Below, in pieces: positions 46,941 to 59,462 of a stretch of 64,000 nucleotides of DNA (position 1 is the stretch's first letter; the number at the start of each line of letters is the position of its first letter). Location: positions 12,403,427 to 12,467,426 of the forward strand of contig NC_045147.1 in the NCBI RefSeq assembly GCF_008831285.2, read 5' to 3'. The translations under genes were made by a program, and so were the position numbers. The notes under the pieces are model-generated. The model saw only the letters and a list, made by a program, of their open reading frames with translations. It was not told the DNA's origin and did no database searches. The DNA comes from Nymphaea colorata. Lineage: Eukaryota > Streptophyta > Magnoliopsida > Nymphaeales > Nymphaeaceae.

Positions 46941-49900
46941 GTGATGATCATGGACGTGATGTTCTGATCGTGGTCCTTTGATATGCTAGGCTGCTAAGAG
47001 GAATATAGTTCCTTCTCTAGGTGGACGGTTCCTTTTAGCGGCAGTTTGAGAATTTTACGGACAAGATCACCTTTTCGAATTGCTTTCTTTGCAAACTCAC
47101 CGTACATTTTTAGCTTTGAAATTGCTTTCCTTGCTTTAGTGAATCGATAGTTTTGGTTACTGATGATTTTTTTTCTTTTCTTCTGGTTGATTCTTTTGGT
47201 GGCAAGATCTTCGGTTGGATGCACCGCAAACCGCGCGAGAGCAAGGGCTATATTGCTATGGTTGCTCGGAGCAAAGGTAGTAAACTGTTGCATTCTTAGT
47301 TTATAGAATGGTGCTTTTTCCCTTCTTTTTTCTAATAGCCAGGACTCTTTTTCAGCAGTCAGAACCGATTAAAATACAAGTTCAAAAGCATGGTTTTTTC
47401 TTTTATTTATTGCATAATATGTTCCATTCCCTGCTGCCCATTTGACAAAATAGCATACCGGAACACTGCATGTCTCGTCAAGCTGCAAACTTATGCCCCC
47501 TTCTTATCAAGCATCCTCTTCAATCAGTAAACATGCACAACATGATTCTCTTTTATTGACATTCAGACGGAAACGTCAGTAAAGACAAATGTTTATTAAA
47601 CATGACTTTCTATCCGTCAGTAAATGTTTTTTTTTTCTCTTGGTAGTGGTTAGATGAGAGTCCGGTATGCCAACTACCCGTAGGTAGCAGATCTAAAACT
47701 TGAAAAATTTGTTGTGTAAGAGTTAGTGGCAAGAGTGCCTTCATGCTTTTAAAGCCGAAAATATGCAAAACTACTTAGAATTTCAAGACTCAGTCTCTGC
47801 TTGTCAGAAGGGTCATGAAGTTAGAAGTCTTTGTATATAAGCAATGAAAAAGTGTGCGATTACTCTACTAGAAGAAAGCATGATATGTTGCACCGAAGAC
47901 AATCTACGATGCTAAAACGGCTTGGCAAGTCAATTCTACTAATACTATTGGGTAGCACTCATCAATATATGACTCTGTTGCTATTAGAAGGGAGAGTGCT
48001 CGGTGTACTTGGTCCTCTGCGGCCCCGCTGAAGGAGCACGGCTCCAAAAGAAACGAGCCAAAAATGGATACATGTTATCATATGTACGTGTATTCTGGCT
48101 CACTGCTTCTGCCGTTATTTAACACAAAATTTGTTGTATTTAAATTGTGAAACGTCGTAATCAATTCTCTTTTCTGGAAGCCAAAACAGGTTATATACAC
48201 GAACTTGTCAAGATGATTTAAAAATTTCGAGTCCAAGGGGAGGCCCCAAATTCATATCATGCATCTTTTTCTTCACATAATTTACAAAAGTTGTGCTAAG
48301 TGTGTGTGTGTGTGTGTGAAGCTACCATTTTCAATTGTAAAATTGTAAATTGTTTGAGCTTAGTGTATAAAACAACAAAAACCCTTTTGATTTTCTCATT
48401 ATTGCCAACGAACAAGAGTCTGATCATTTTCTGTCAATAATTTGCTTGTCGATAGTCCCGGGTGGCGAGGACGAAGACAAGCTCACAGCTGCAGGTGGTC
48501 AGAGCAACCACGAAGAAGACAAGCAGGCGCTGCTGCTGGAGCACGTAGGCCTGGTGGAAACGCTGAATGGGTGGCACGACGGCATCCTGGCCATCGGGAC
48601 ATTCGGGTTCGACGAGATCATGGTGGAGGAAGACGACGCCGACGTCTTCGAGCCCACTCTGGGCCGCGACGAAGCCAAGACGCGAGAGCTCCTGAAAGCG
48701 ACGGCGGGGTTCGCGCGCAGGAAGGACGAGACAATCAACGTCCTGGGCTCGAAACCACAGGTGGGTCTGGGCTCCGCCGATGGCGATGACTACGAGACGC
48801 ACCGGCTCTCTTTGTTGCAGCACCCACAAGAAGACTCGATCCTGGAGGTGGAGACGAAGAGCGAGATGAAGGAAGAGAGGACGAGGACGACGTTGGCCGA
48901 CCTCTTCTCGCGCCACGACGTTCACGACGAGCCATCGGCGGAATCCGGTGAGAAGAAGGACGCAGGAGCGCGGGATGGTGGAAAGAAACCGACCTGCTGT
49001 GTTAAGCCCGGCGAGGCTGCGGCCAAAGCCGCCGCGGCGGCCGGATCCAAAGGAGAGGAAACCGGAGCAAGCGCCAAGATCCAGAAGGTATGGTCGTCTC
49101 TCTCGTTGAGTTATGGGTCGGTGCCATGCTTGACCCGAAAATGTGACGGTTTAAACTCTCGAACGTGGACGCATTTGATCATTTCAGATCTGAGAAAATC
49201 TAAAATACTCAGAACTGAGATTCTCAGATCTAAACTAAGGTCAGAGTCAGACCATCCCGATCTAATTTGGAAGCATGCCGATCTTCAAATCTGACATGAG
49301 TCAGATCTGAGATCTCAGATCCTTGGTATTATAAATCCTATATGCTTTTAAGTCTGGAGCACCTGCAGAATCAGAGGCCCAGGATTTAAAACGCTGGGTG
49401 TCTAATGAGCCACGGATCTGAATGTGGTGCCAGGTTTACTGCATCAGATCATAATTTTGGATCATTCGGTTACGTGATCCAAAAACATAATGTTCTTCTT
49501 ATCAAACACTACACCGTCATACATGCGAATGGACTTAGATCTAACTCCCAACTGAGCTAAGTTTAAGCCTAGATATGGGTCGCTGTGAAATGGGTCCCAG
49601 CCTTGGTCAGACCTGGTCGAGATGGTACATTCCCTGATCATATGGTCGGCCCACCGAGCCAACATGGGCATGGCTTGGCTTGACATTGATCGAGCCAGAA
49701 TCTTGGATTGGTGGTGGGGTCAGCTTCAATTTTGTGTCGAGTCCTGTCGAATCCTTGGTGGAAGGCCCACTGAATAGTGAATTATGATATGAGTCGAGAC
49801 ATGGCCCTACTGCCTGGGCTCACATGATTTGACCGGGTCGTGGTAGGCCAAGGAGTTACATGCACGGTGCACAGGCTTAAAAAAAAGCTAATTGTACCCC

Positions 49901-50720
49901 TAGCCCACTTGCATTGGGCCCGGCCCCGACCCACTTTTATAAAAAAAAAAAAAAGGCTAATTGTACCCCTAGCCCACTTGCATTGGGCCCGGCCCCGACC
50001 CACTTTTATAAAAAAAAAAAAAGGCTAATTGTACCCCTAGCCCACTTGCATTGGGCCGCGACCCACTTTTAATTTTATGAGTACATGTACAGGAACCTAT
50101 ACACCATGCTTGTGCATATAACCAGGTTCACTATTATTGGTTATGTCTGACATAATATCAGCAAATTGGCAGTCCTGTGACTTCACCATTAGAAAAAGTA
50201 ATGGCAGGTATTATTTGGACTGGTCTCAGTAGCACTTAACATTGCTAGCGTTAATCTTTTGGAATCAAAGCAACATGAGCATGGTATGGCTGAAACACAT
50301 GTTCTTAAAATGCATGTTCCAAAAATATCATGTTCTTTTTTCACATGGTATTGATTGTTTCAATTTTCGTACTTAAAAAAAAAAAAAAAACCATACCCTT
50401 TTTTCATTTCGTATCATTGTATCTTTCCAATTGTATTACGCGTCACCAAAGAGACCTTTAATGGCTATCACTAAAACTCTTATTTTCATGTGTTACTTGG
50501 GGTCGAGGTGCAGCTTATGGCGAAGATGATGAAGAGGAAGATCCATCCCGAGGCGGAAAATTATACAGGTCCAAAGGGCGCCGGCAAGGTGAAGGAAATC
50601 CAGGAATGTGCAACTGTTTATCAAGAGGCTGATGGATCTAGCAGCCGCAAATACGCCATGCTCGGTGGCTCCACTCAAAGAAGCAAGAAGAGTTGGATGA
50701 ACAAAATCTCCGTCATCTAA
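46935..50720 (+). CDS. TAC1: TAC1-type IGT family protein (tiller/branch angle), 4 exons, 304 aa
   Basis: Exons 46935-46940, 47207-47276, 48456-49087 and 50514-50720 (stop TAA) join in frame. Exon 1 is only ATGAAG, a known oddity of IGT (LAZY/DRO1/TAC1) genes; exon 2 then gives I-F-G-W-M-H-R-K, so the protein starts M-K-I-F-G-W-M-H-R. The IGT signature G-I-L-A-I-G-T-F-G is at residues 68-76, R-T-T-L-A-D-L-F at about 169-176, and M-K-R-K-I-H-P-E at 242-249. The last two, and the lack of the C-terminal EAR-like region of LAZY proteins, point to TAC1, which promotes outward growth of branches and opposes LAZY1. The tail after K-I-H-P-E is longer than I expect for TAC1, and a possible donor GT at 50569 could splice to a short last exon instead. 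Exon 3 is GC-rich, unlike its flanks. Confidence 0.85.
49140..49330. repeat. AGATCTGAG-rich dispersed repeat in intron 3 of the TAC1-type gene
   Basis: Words TCAGATCTGAG and GAGATCTCAGATC recur in both orientations, giving an inverted-repeat-like block. The same vocabulary occurs at 56213-56423, suggesting a related MITE family. Confidence 0.4.
49880..50072. repeat. 68-69-bp tandem repeat, 3 copies, in intron 3 of the TAC1-type gene
   Basis: Units begin GCTAATTGTACCCCTAGCCC at 49887, 49956 and 50024 and end in a poly-A run of variable length. The third copy lacks a short GC-rich piece. It lies in the 1426-bp intron between 49087 and 50514. Confidence 0.9.
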
Positions 50721-51433
50721 AGCATATTAGACAGGCAATCACGCACACTGGCTTCACCAGCATGATATGATTGCTCTCTTACTCTCCCTCATATGTTACT
50801 TTGAAACTGGTTGCTTTTGCAAATGAATGATGCAGTCTGTAATATTTGTGTGGCTTTATGTATCATGATTTCATTAGGACTTTGAGTTCATGTGATCTTG
50901 GTCTGTTGTTTGTTGGTGGGTCTAGTTGTCCTGTTCTTGGCCAAAAAAGAGACTACTAGGTATCTTTTCAGCAGGCACAAATCCCTCAGTATTGGAACTC
51001 ATGGTCCGCCGCCCTATCATGGAAAAGGTATGGATTTCATATATGCGTTGGTGAATAGGATGAGTATTTCATTCTACCCAACAAAATGACCGAAGCCCTT
51101 ATACCTTTCCCCTCATCCCCCAAGATACAGACTTGCTTTCAATGCCTCGAGGCAGCAACCTTATTGAAATTCAACTTGGCTGCTCTTTCACAGTTGATGA
51201 AGTTGGTGCATCGGAGATTCAAAATAAAGACTGGCTATCTACCAGCCCCCGCCCCATCCGTTGGGCTAACTGCCTCCGTGATGGATTTCACATATGTGGT
51301 TGCTAGTAATTTAAATGAAACACTATGAAATATCATCCACAGGCCCTTATTTTCTAGGTGAGTGAAAGCTATCCGACTAGAGTCACCTTTGATCATCTCA
51401 CTCAACAAGCTGTGCTATGTCCTTTCGGTTTGG

Positions 51434-51486
<53 letters not shown>

Positions 51487-53036
51487 CGTCATCCAGTATT
51501 GGGCTCTGGATCTTGTTTAGCATGAATCCCAGCTCCTAACCAGTGTTGTAAAAATAAAAACTAAATCGATTGGATCTGCAAGGCGGCTGATTTTTTTCTG
51601 ATCCGACATGATTTGCTAATGAATATTCAATTTAAATCAGCCAATTCAAGTTGTTTTCCACTGCTCTTAACTGGTGAATGAAGTGGTACTCGTCGATTCG
51701 TTTGAGTCTTTTTTTTTTGTGGAGACATCTTTCATAATGTGGAGAAAGTACGTTCTCAAGAGATTCAAACTCCGGCGGAAAGACGTTAACCAGTACTGTA
51801 GACAATTTTTCCCTTTCTGACCGTAATTTAAGAGTTTTAATTTATTTAAAAGATCACTTGAGTGCCTCCCTAATTTTGATTAGTGCTACCTCTTGAAATT
51901 TTCTGTCTTTTATTTTTTATCTCAATAAAAGCTTTAAAACGGGGGAAAGTTTAAGTTAGAATAATCTGAAAAATAAACGATTTTTTTTTTTGTAGAAAAA
52001 ATGGTGTTTCTTGTACTAAAAGCTATAATATTAGATGTACTGATCTGCAAGATGTGTAGGAAATTGCTTAATTCTTAAGTTCTAAAGCATTTGAAAACTT
52101 GGATTTTCAGAAGGGCGTGCATAATAATTCTACTAAGATTTAGTTCCACTCCTGTAGAAATTTAAACTCGATGGGTGGCCCTGTCAAGTGACGTGACAGT
52201 AACGAGAACTTCCATTCCCGTGGCATGCAGTGACTTGAAATCTACCCACCAACAAATTTGATCCATTTCTGCTGGATAAACTTTGAGATGGAACCGAAGC
52301 TAACCTGCTTTCCAATGAAGGCAAGCAAATCGAATTTCAATCCTGCAACTGAGCAGGATGTAAATTGTCGATCGAGATATGCATTTCAAAATATTTCGCA
52401 TCTTTTAGTTGCATTGAATCTAACCTGAGCTCAATTTCTCATTCACGTATCTAATCTGAATCCGAACATCAATTCACAATATTATTTCTACAGATGATCA
52501 GGAGGATATTCTCTCAGAAACATATACGCTCTGTAGTAACGCAAGTCCATACTTAAAGGATCTCATCTCCTAAATTGTAACAGTGGGCGGCTCTCAGTTC
52601 CTCCAGTACATGTAGATATAGATATTTTGCTCATGCAGTGCAGTGCTTAAATTCAGACATTTAGGTAGACGACAGGAGTCTGTCAAATTCAGACATTGGC
52701 TGTGGACTGCCAATCTCCCAGGTGTTAAACTGCAGCATGGACATCAAAGAAAAGCTGAAATGAGTGAGATAAAAGAATAGATTGATGTGAAGGCCAATTA
52801 TGTTTATACGCGTTTGATGGCATCCCAATCCCTGATGAGCTGATTCACACAAAAGCAATGATAAGTACTCTCTCTGAGCACCCACGTGATTCTGATGGGA
52901 CAAGTCGGAGAAGATGGCTTCCAAAATGCAAGGCATGGCTGCCGCTCGTCACTGTTTTGATCATCTTTTTAAGTGGAATACACAACGTTGAAAATGAAGA
53001 AACATGAACAGATTACATATCCACCGATTTATTTAT
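50721..53036. other. Spacer, no gene seen
   Basis: 3' flank of the TAC1-type gene, then AT-rich DNA with a (TA)n microsatellite at about 51435-51482. No supported coding frame. Confidence 0.45.
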
Positions 53037-53043
53037 TTATATA

Positions 53044-53074
<31 letters not shown>

Positions 53075-53076
53075 AT
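53037..53076. repeat. (TA)n / (TAGA)n microsatellite
   Basis: A TA run passing into ATAGAT units. Confidence 0.85.
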
Positions 53077-53139
53077 AGGATCTAACAAACTCACACAAAC
53101 AAACAAGTAGGCAGAGTCGAACTAATGAAACCTCTCGAG

Positions 53140-53475
53140 CAGCGACCGAAGTAGCTCAAGCTTTGACTCGGCAGTTACATGTTGAGCTCGAGCTCGAGCT
53201 CGAACTCGATTAAGGCTTGACAAACTTGAAGAAACTTTTGTAAAAACTTACCTAATTAATTAACGTCAATATACCGGTTTTTTAATTAAAAAACGAGTTA
53301 GATATTTAAAAAATCGTTACACATCATTTTCGAGCCAAATCGAGTTTTAACAGTTCGAGTTCAGTGAACTCAAACTCGACTTGATTATTTAAATGAGTTG
53401 ACTCGTTAAGCAAATGACTCAGTTCAAACTCGTTCACAAGTCGAGCTTTAACAAGTCGAGCTCGAGTCCACGGGA
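53140..53475. repeat. GAGCTC/CGAGTT-rich dispersed repeat
   Basis: Contains (GAGCTC)n-like sequence at 53183-53206 and many copies of TCGAG/CTCGA words in both orientations; similar sequence recurs at about 57420-57660. It looks like two copies of one decayed repeat family. No coding frame. Confidence 0.5.
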
Positions 53476-54075
53476 TACAAAGTGAGACAAAGCGGGAGAA
53501 CACTTGGACAATTCAGTTTGAGTACAGGAAGTACGTAGGGAATTACGGGTTTTCACCCCTAAATGTAAGTAATTGATAGGTTAGACAACATGATCTAAAC
53601 CATTCAAAATAAAACGAGAAAAAAAAAAGAATCCGTCAACCTGTGCAAGTCCGTCGATCACCAACTTGTTCAAGTAGTGTAATTGTATCTTTAACGTCGA
53701 AATTGTATCTTAGTTAGTGTTGGCATTCATGGAAACGCTTCTCAAGAGATTAATGATCCAGACAATGTTTATGTCAGTTTACTCCCAAACACAGGCTGTA
53801 ATACTTTTGGTCGTGAAGAAAACAAGGGAAAGTAGGGAAGGCGTTGGTGGGATTTGTCTGTGGCAGTACCTTCCCGTTTCTTTCGTTCTCGGGGACAACG
53901 GGATTCCGCTGGGCGAAGAAGACGATGGTGAAGCTCCGCTTTACAGATTTCCTCATGTCCCCGTGCATTTGTTTTGGAACTCTTACACATGGCCCAGCTG
54001 GCCTGGGCCCAACTCTGTTCATTGGTTCCATTAATCCTAGCACAAGTGATGGATGCACCACAAGCATGCATTCAG

Positions 54076-54215
54076 ATTTTGAAAACTTTAAAAATTTATA
54101 TGCAAATCTAAAAATTTTAGTTTAATATATATAAAAAATTTGATTTTTTTTTTTTATTTCGGCCTCTATTAAAATTTTGAAACTATAGTTTGACCTTTGC
54201 TACAAAAGATTCCCG
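54076..54215 (-). repeat. AT-rich repeat remnant related to the element at 419-603
   Basis: Read in reverse complement, it shares the order of words of the MITE core at 419-603 (a GGTCAAA-type word, then AGTTTC and AAATTTT words). Terminal repeats are missing. Confidence 0.35.
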
Positions 54216-55225
54216 ACTTCACCCCTTCTTGTTCAGATTCACCCTTGAAAAAATGGGTCTGTTTGAACAGCCGAAAACATGAATTTTGTGTCGAACAAAG
54301 TTCTTTTTCTGCCCGACAGGCAACAGCACGATCCATCGCCTTTTGCAATCAACAGCATTGAGACTGGTGTGGGCAACTGCCCACACCATCCCGTCGATGT
54401 TTCTTTATTTTCATATTTACATCTTCAAGGCATGCCTGTTTCAGGTTATTTCCTTAAGTTATATCTTATGTTGTTTCAGAATACGCAATATAGGTCACGT
54501 CTAATTAATTAAACGATCTTAAACTATGCTCATCTGGTCTCTAGTTTACCCTGTATGCTACACAGCGTGTCAAAGAAACTTCATAAGTTACTGAAGTGCT
54601 AATCCTGAATGCATGTTTCGGCAGACTTTGCAAACAACAACGCGAATATCACACGATTTTTATGCTTCCTTGGTTATAAGTTATGATCCAGTCAATATCT
54701 TTTGGTTTTATTCACTAAAAACATTCAAAAATTGTTCTTATCCTTCTAGAGAAAGTTGGTGGTCAAGAGAAACTAAACTGGGTCAACAAATTAATCAATT
54801 TCATGAAAGATTTTATCATGGCAAACAAAGCTTTCTAACACCTGCACAAGTAAATTCCGAAACATGATTCCTGCAACCAAATGACATGATCAGATCCCCT
54901 TTTTATTCTCTACAGAGACGATTTTCAGAATAACCTAGCCTTCCTAGTCTCCAGATCATAACTCATTCCATATCACTCCAGTGAGGAGCATTTTGTGAGT
55001 AAATTGGCCATTAGGAGTCCATTCCAGTCTTGAATGGAAGATCCGTTTGGTTCTTTCAGTTTTGCCTTCGTTTTTGAATGTTTACGAGAAACTACTTTCG
55101 GCATCAAACTTCCAAGACCATACCCTTAAACCTTTGAAGTTCCGACTTGGTTCAGGGTTTGGGTGCATCTATAGTAGATCCGTCAACTCGGGTGCCATGC
55201 TTTGCAGCCCAAAGAAGTAAAACAC

Positions 55226-55281
55226 TAGAGCATGACAGCAACCATGGAATTCATAGAGCATGACAGCAACCATGAGATTCG
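55226..55281. repeat. 28-bp tandem duplication
   Basis: Two units beginning TAGAGCATGACAGCAACCAT, differing at two or three positions. Confidence 0.8.
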
Positions 55282-55495
55282 TACCTCGATCCTCTTCAGT
55301 GTAAGCCACCTTGCTACCTGGTTGCGAGGAAAATTTTCACTAAGGAAGTAAAACACCGTCGCTGTCTAGCTTTGGAGGAGATTCAGATCCAATTACCAAA
55401 TCCTGTAACTATCCTGATCGTTGCTCTCCAGGGATCTCATTGGATCGGTACCAGTTCACTTTGGTCATAAGGTATCTAGTTTATGTGTTCTACAC

Positions 55496-55496
<1 letters not shown>

Positions 55497-55579
<83 letters not shown>
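55497..55579. repeat. Compound (CT)n(AT)n(GT)n microsatellite
   Basis: Three dinucleotide runs in succession, producing spurious open frames. Confidence 0.95.
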
Positions 55580-55580
<1 letters not shown>

Positions 55581-56212
55581 TTGTTCTGTCCACAAGAATC
55601 AAGATCAAATGAATGTTTAGCAATCTCTTTCTCTCCGAAAGAGATTCATTTCTGACTTCTGGCTGAATAATAATCTAGATAAACACCAACTTACTTGGCT
55701 TAGATCTCTTGGCGAGATGAAAACTTCAACGTTATCGAGCCAATTTCTAAATTAATTACTGGTTTGTCTGGGTCCAATATTATGTGCTTGCAAGGAAATA
55801 CGAGGACAAGTTGTTTAGCAACACTAGTTCTTGAGTTGAGTGGATTTTAAATATATACTCAAGAACACTTATAGCTAACTGCATGATCCAATATATAGGT
55901 TTATCAATTAATGTAACAGCCAACTAGTTATTACTTAAAAAGTTTTCATTAGTTTTGCATTTGACTTGCCAACTAGTGCAATCAATCAGTTTAGTTGCAG
56001 AGCTAGGCATACGCATGTCATGTGTGGGCAGCTGCCTGCACAAACGCGGTCATTACTCTCAATATCGAGCTCGACCAGTTATACAAGCTAAAAGGAACTT
56101 AAATGTTGGTTGTTTCTGTCATCTAGCCGATGAAGCTTTTTATATGAGAAGGGAGATAAAGTAAACATTCCAATAAACCAAGACACAATTCTTATGTGTT
56201 GGAATTCTTTTA

Positions 56213-56423
56213 GCTTGTGTTTGATTCACTGCAGATCTGAGATCTATGATGATTTGAGATCCAAAAGATTTCAAATCTATGGATTTAAGATCGGACCCCA
56301 CCCACATTCGCTCTTAAATCTACAGTTTTTAACATGTAGAATGGATTTGAAATCCATGCTACTGAGACCGATGATATCTCAAACGTGTCTGTTGATGCAA
56401 ATACGAGGATATCAAACACAACC
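56213..56423. mobile_element. Possible MITE with GCTTGTGTTTGAT ends
   Basis: The left end GCTTGTGTTTGAT (56213-56225) matches the reverse complement of the right end (GGTTGTGTTTGAT, 56411-56423) at 12 of 13 bases. The interior is rich in AGATCTGAGATC-type words. About 211 bp, no coding capacity, no clear target duplication. Confidence 0.5.
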
Positions 56424-59257
56424 TCATTTCATAGGGATGTCAATGTATTATATTTAAATCAGATATGCCCATAATTGTATCCACTTTTTTCATACATTCA
56501 AAGTCAAATTCGAATTTAAATACGAACAAAAAAAAGTCATATCAGAATCTAAAATCTGATTTCACAATCTGAATCTAATCCGGATCTGATTTATTACATT
56601 CACATCTTAATCTGAATTCAATTTGAACCAAAATTAAAATGTAATAGTTACAAACTATTCAATTTGACAAAAGGATCATGACTGGCGGTTTTTGTGTTTA
56701 TTAAAAAACCATATTAATATAATTATGAGCAAAGTTATAGTTCGACCAAATGAAGACTTTAATATGAGTTTAGTTTGAGGAGTTGATAAAAGTTGTTGGC
56801 AAATGAGTCCACGTGATATGGTAGTTCATTTGGCGTACATGCACTACTTTTCATTTAAATATTCAAAAATAATAAAAAAATCAATTTAAATGAATTGAAG
56901 CCACCTTGTACTGATTCTTAATTTTAAATTATTCAAAACTAACCTTAGATTGGTCAATTCGGGACAAGACATCCCGATTCTCCGCCTCATTGTTTGCAGG
57001 GCGATTCGCCTTGCAGCCGATACGTAAAACATTCCATGGGAGTTGGGGGTTGGTGGGCTGCTGGCTTGGACCAATCAAAAGGTCCACGTCCTGTTTGACC
57101 GTTGACTTGGTTCCTGTGGGCGATGTGGTGGGAGAGCCCATTGGCACGGGCAGCTCGTGGTTTTCCTCCAAAAAGTTCTTGCCGAAAATGGACACGGAGG
57201 AGCACCTCCAATTACCGTATATGCCACGCCGTTGATTTTGGACCGTCGTCGACCAAGAGGCCTGGCCGGAGGCTTAGCCCGGCTAAAAGCAAGTGCGGGG
57301 TGGACCCGTTTAGATCCTATTCACGTAAGTTCCTCGAAAAAATGGGACACTTTCGTAGGTCAATTGGGGTCTTCATTTAAATGATTATTTTCTGAAAGTA
57401 ACATTTTCGTGGTCAGTTTGACTTAATTTGGCTCAGTTCAGTTCGAGTCGAGCTCGAGTCAAGTCGAGTTCACTACTTGATTAGTTTAAGCCTTCTTATA
57501 AACTCTTCATTTGACTTATTCTCTTTTTTTAGTTTTAAGTTGGGAGCTTACTTGAGTTAAATAGAGTTCAATTGTGGGTTTGAGCTTTCTGTTAAGTTCA
57601 AACTCGACTCATTTACAAAGAGTGGAACTCAAGTCAAGCTTGAGTTGGCAAGACTCATTGTACACGCTTACATTTGTAGGCAAAATGAAAAAAAAAAAAA
57701 ACTTTTTTGTTTTCTTTCATTTTATTCTTGGTTTTTCTTCGAGGTATTTTTGTCATCTTGCCCATGGAAAATGTAAGTGTACAGTAGACGAACGTATAAG
57801 AAGAACCCAAGCCATCTCTTTTGTTTGTTTTTGGCTTTCTTATTCGTAATTAATGTATATATATTTTTGAAAAAAAAAAAAACATTTTTCTTATTACTGT
57901 TAACATCGGAATCTGAGGGCTGAACCCGCCAGTTTTTTCTTTGTTGCTGTTAAATTTTTTCTTTTGATTATTCTTTATAAGATACTGTTAAATGAATACA
58001 ATAATATTTTTGTACGTTGATTGTGGTCTTGAATCTTTCATTTTGATGACGATGAAATTAACAATGTTTATAAAAACCTCCTTTTGGCTTTGAAACTATA
58101 TCTGCAGTGTTTTTTTTTTCTTTCTTTCAATTTAAAACCAAGTAGTTAACATAATCAAGAAGGGTTGTAAAAGGTTTACAAGTCTATGTTCCTCGCACAC
58201 ATTTGTCTCCATGAGTAGTTAAGCATATTCTTGATTATTAGATCATGTAAAAGTGATTAAAGAGGGCATTTGGATGATATCCTAAAGCCAAGTTTTGGGT
58301 AAAATTTTGGTTTTCTTTTTTTTTGGGAAAAAACCCAATTTTCTCAAAGCATAGTTTTACAAAAGGGACTGAAAATTGATATTCATGAAGACTACGTTTA
58401 GTGTGTCGCCCATCATATAAACCCACTATTTAAAAGTCATTAAGAAACTTTGTTTTTGTAAAATTGAGTTAGATGAGTGCGTCAACCAATATTAATTAGT
58501 ATGTCACGAGCCAGTTTTTTTTAATTTATACGTAAATTTTAGAAAATTTTACTTATCATAAACAAAACTTTAAAAAAATGATATTTCGGCCTATGCCAAA
58601 ATTTAGAAACTTTAATTTAATTGTGCCCCTTTCATGAAAATTTTTTTACTCTGCCCGTGTCCCAAACATTGAATCTACGAGAAAAAAACAATCTAAAGAT
58701 GTCCATCAGATCCACCATCTACTACCATTGAGAAAGAAACAAGCAAAATCTCTCTCCTGTTTGTGGTCCCGAAGAGGGGCAGGCAAATGGAGGATGGTCC
58801 AAAGAAAATATTGTGCCCTTTAGATCATATTTACCACCTCTCGTTTGGCTGGCAATCCAGATGACCCAAAAAATAACTAATATAACTAAAAAAAAGCCAC
58901 CATGAATGTTGGTATTTAATCTCATTGGCTCTTTTAAAAGTTGTTTGAGAATAATAACAAGATGTTACCGTTTCATGTATCTGTCTCAAAAATTAAGCAA
59001 GTTGGCGAAACAATTCAAAGTATAATAAATCTTCCCTGATTTTTAAAACAGATACAATAACAACATGTTGTCGCTGTTGCCAAATAATCAGTTAGCTTTA
59101 GTCTCCTAATGTTAGTGCCAGTGTCGGAGTGCTTTAAAGGCCAAGTTGTGGAGCAGGCTGGTTTTGGTAGCTGCACCCACCAAATGGGAGGAGTTGTAAG
59201 ACTCCAGATAATTAACTCAAATAAATTCCAGTCTCTCCCTCTCTGCACACGTCCTCC
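56424..59257. other. Spacer, no confident gene
   Basis: AT-rich except for a GC-rich island at about 56950-57340 that is open in several frames but shows no recognisable protein. A second GAGCTC-type repeat lies at 57420-57660, and a remnant of the 419-603 repeat family (inverted) at about 58500-58650. Confidence 0.4.
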
Positions 59258-59320
59258 CCTAGCTTGGTGGTCATAAGTCATCCCAACTACCATCAGGTTT
59301 CGGGTTCGAAGGTCGAATTT
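59255..59320 (+). mobile_element. tRNA-derived SINE head (Pol III A and B boxes)
   Basis: TAGCTTGGTGG resembles a Pol III A box and GGTTCGAAGG a B box about 35 bases later, the layout of plant tRNA-derived SINEs. It does not fold as a tRNA, and no clear 3' tail or target duplication was found. Confidence 0.35.
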
Positions 59321-59462
59321 CAGTAAATCATGCAAATATATACACCAGGATAAAGAAGAAGAACACAATTTGAATTCAAATTAGGTTGAGCGCCACCTAC
59401 CCTGGGGCCCCGCCGTTCTCTTAAAAATTTGTCCGGCAGTAGTAATACCTACCAAAGCCTTG

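Noticed and set aside
48434-48925. 163-residue open frame on the minus strand
   Set aside because: It is the antisense shadow of GC-rich exon 3 of the TAC1-type gene.
53717-54071. Overlapping 90-105-residue frames on both strands
   Set aside because: Frames are mutually overlapping, with no motif, no splice context and no family resemblance.
55421-55655. Ser/Leu, Tyr/Ile and Cys/Val repeat proteins
   Set aside because: Translation of the compound CT/AT/GT microsatellite.
56886-57384. Cluster of 60-90-residue frames in a GC-rich island
   Set aside because: Open in several frames on both strands because of base composition; no recognisable domain.
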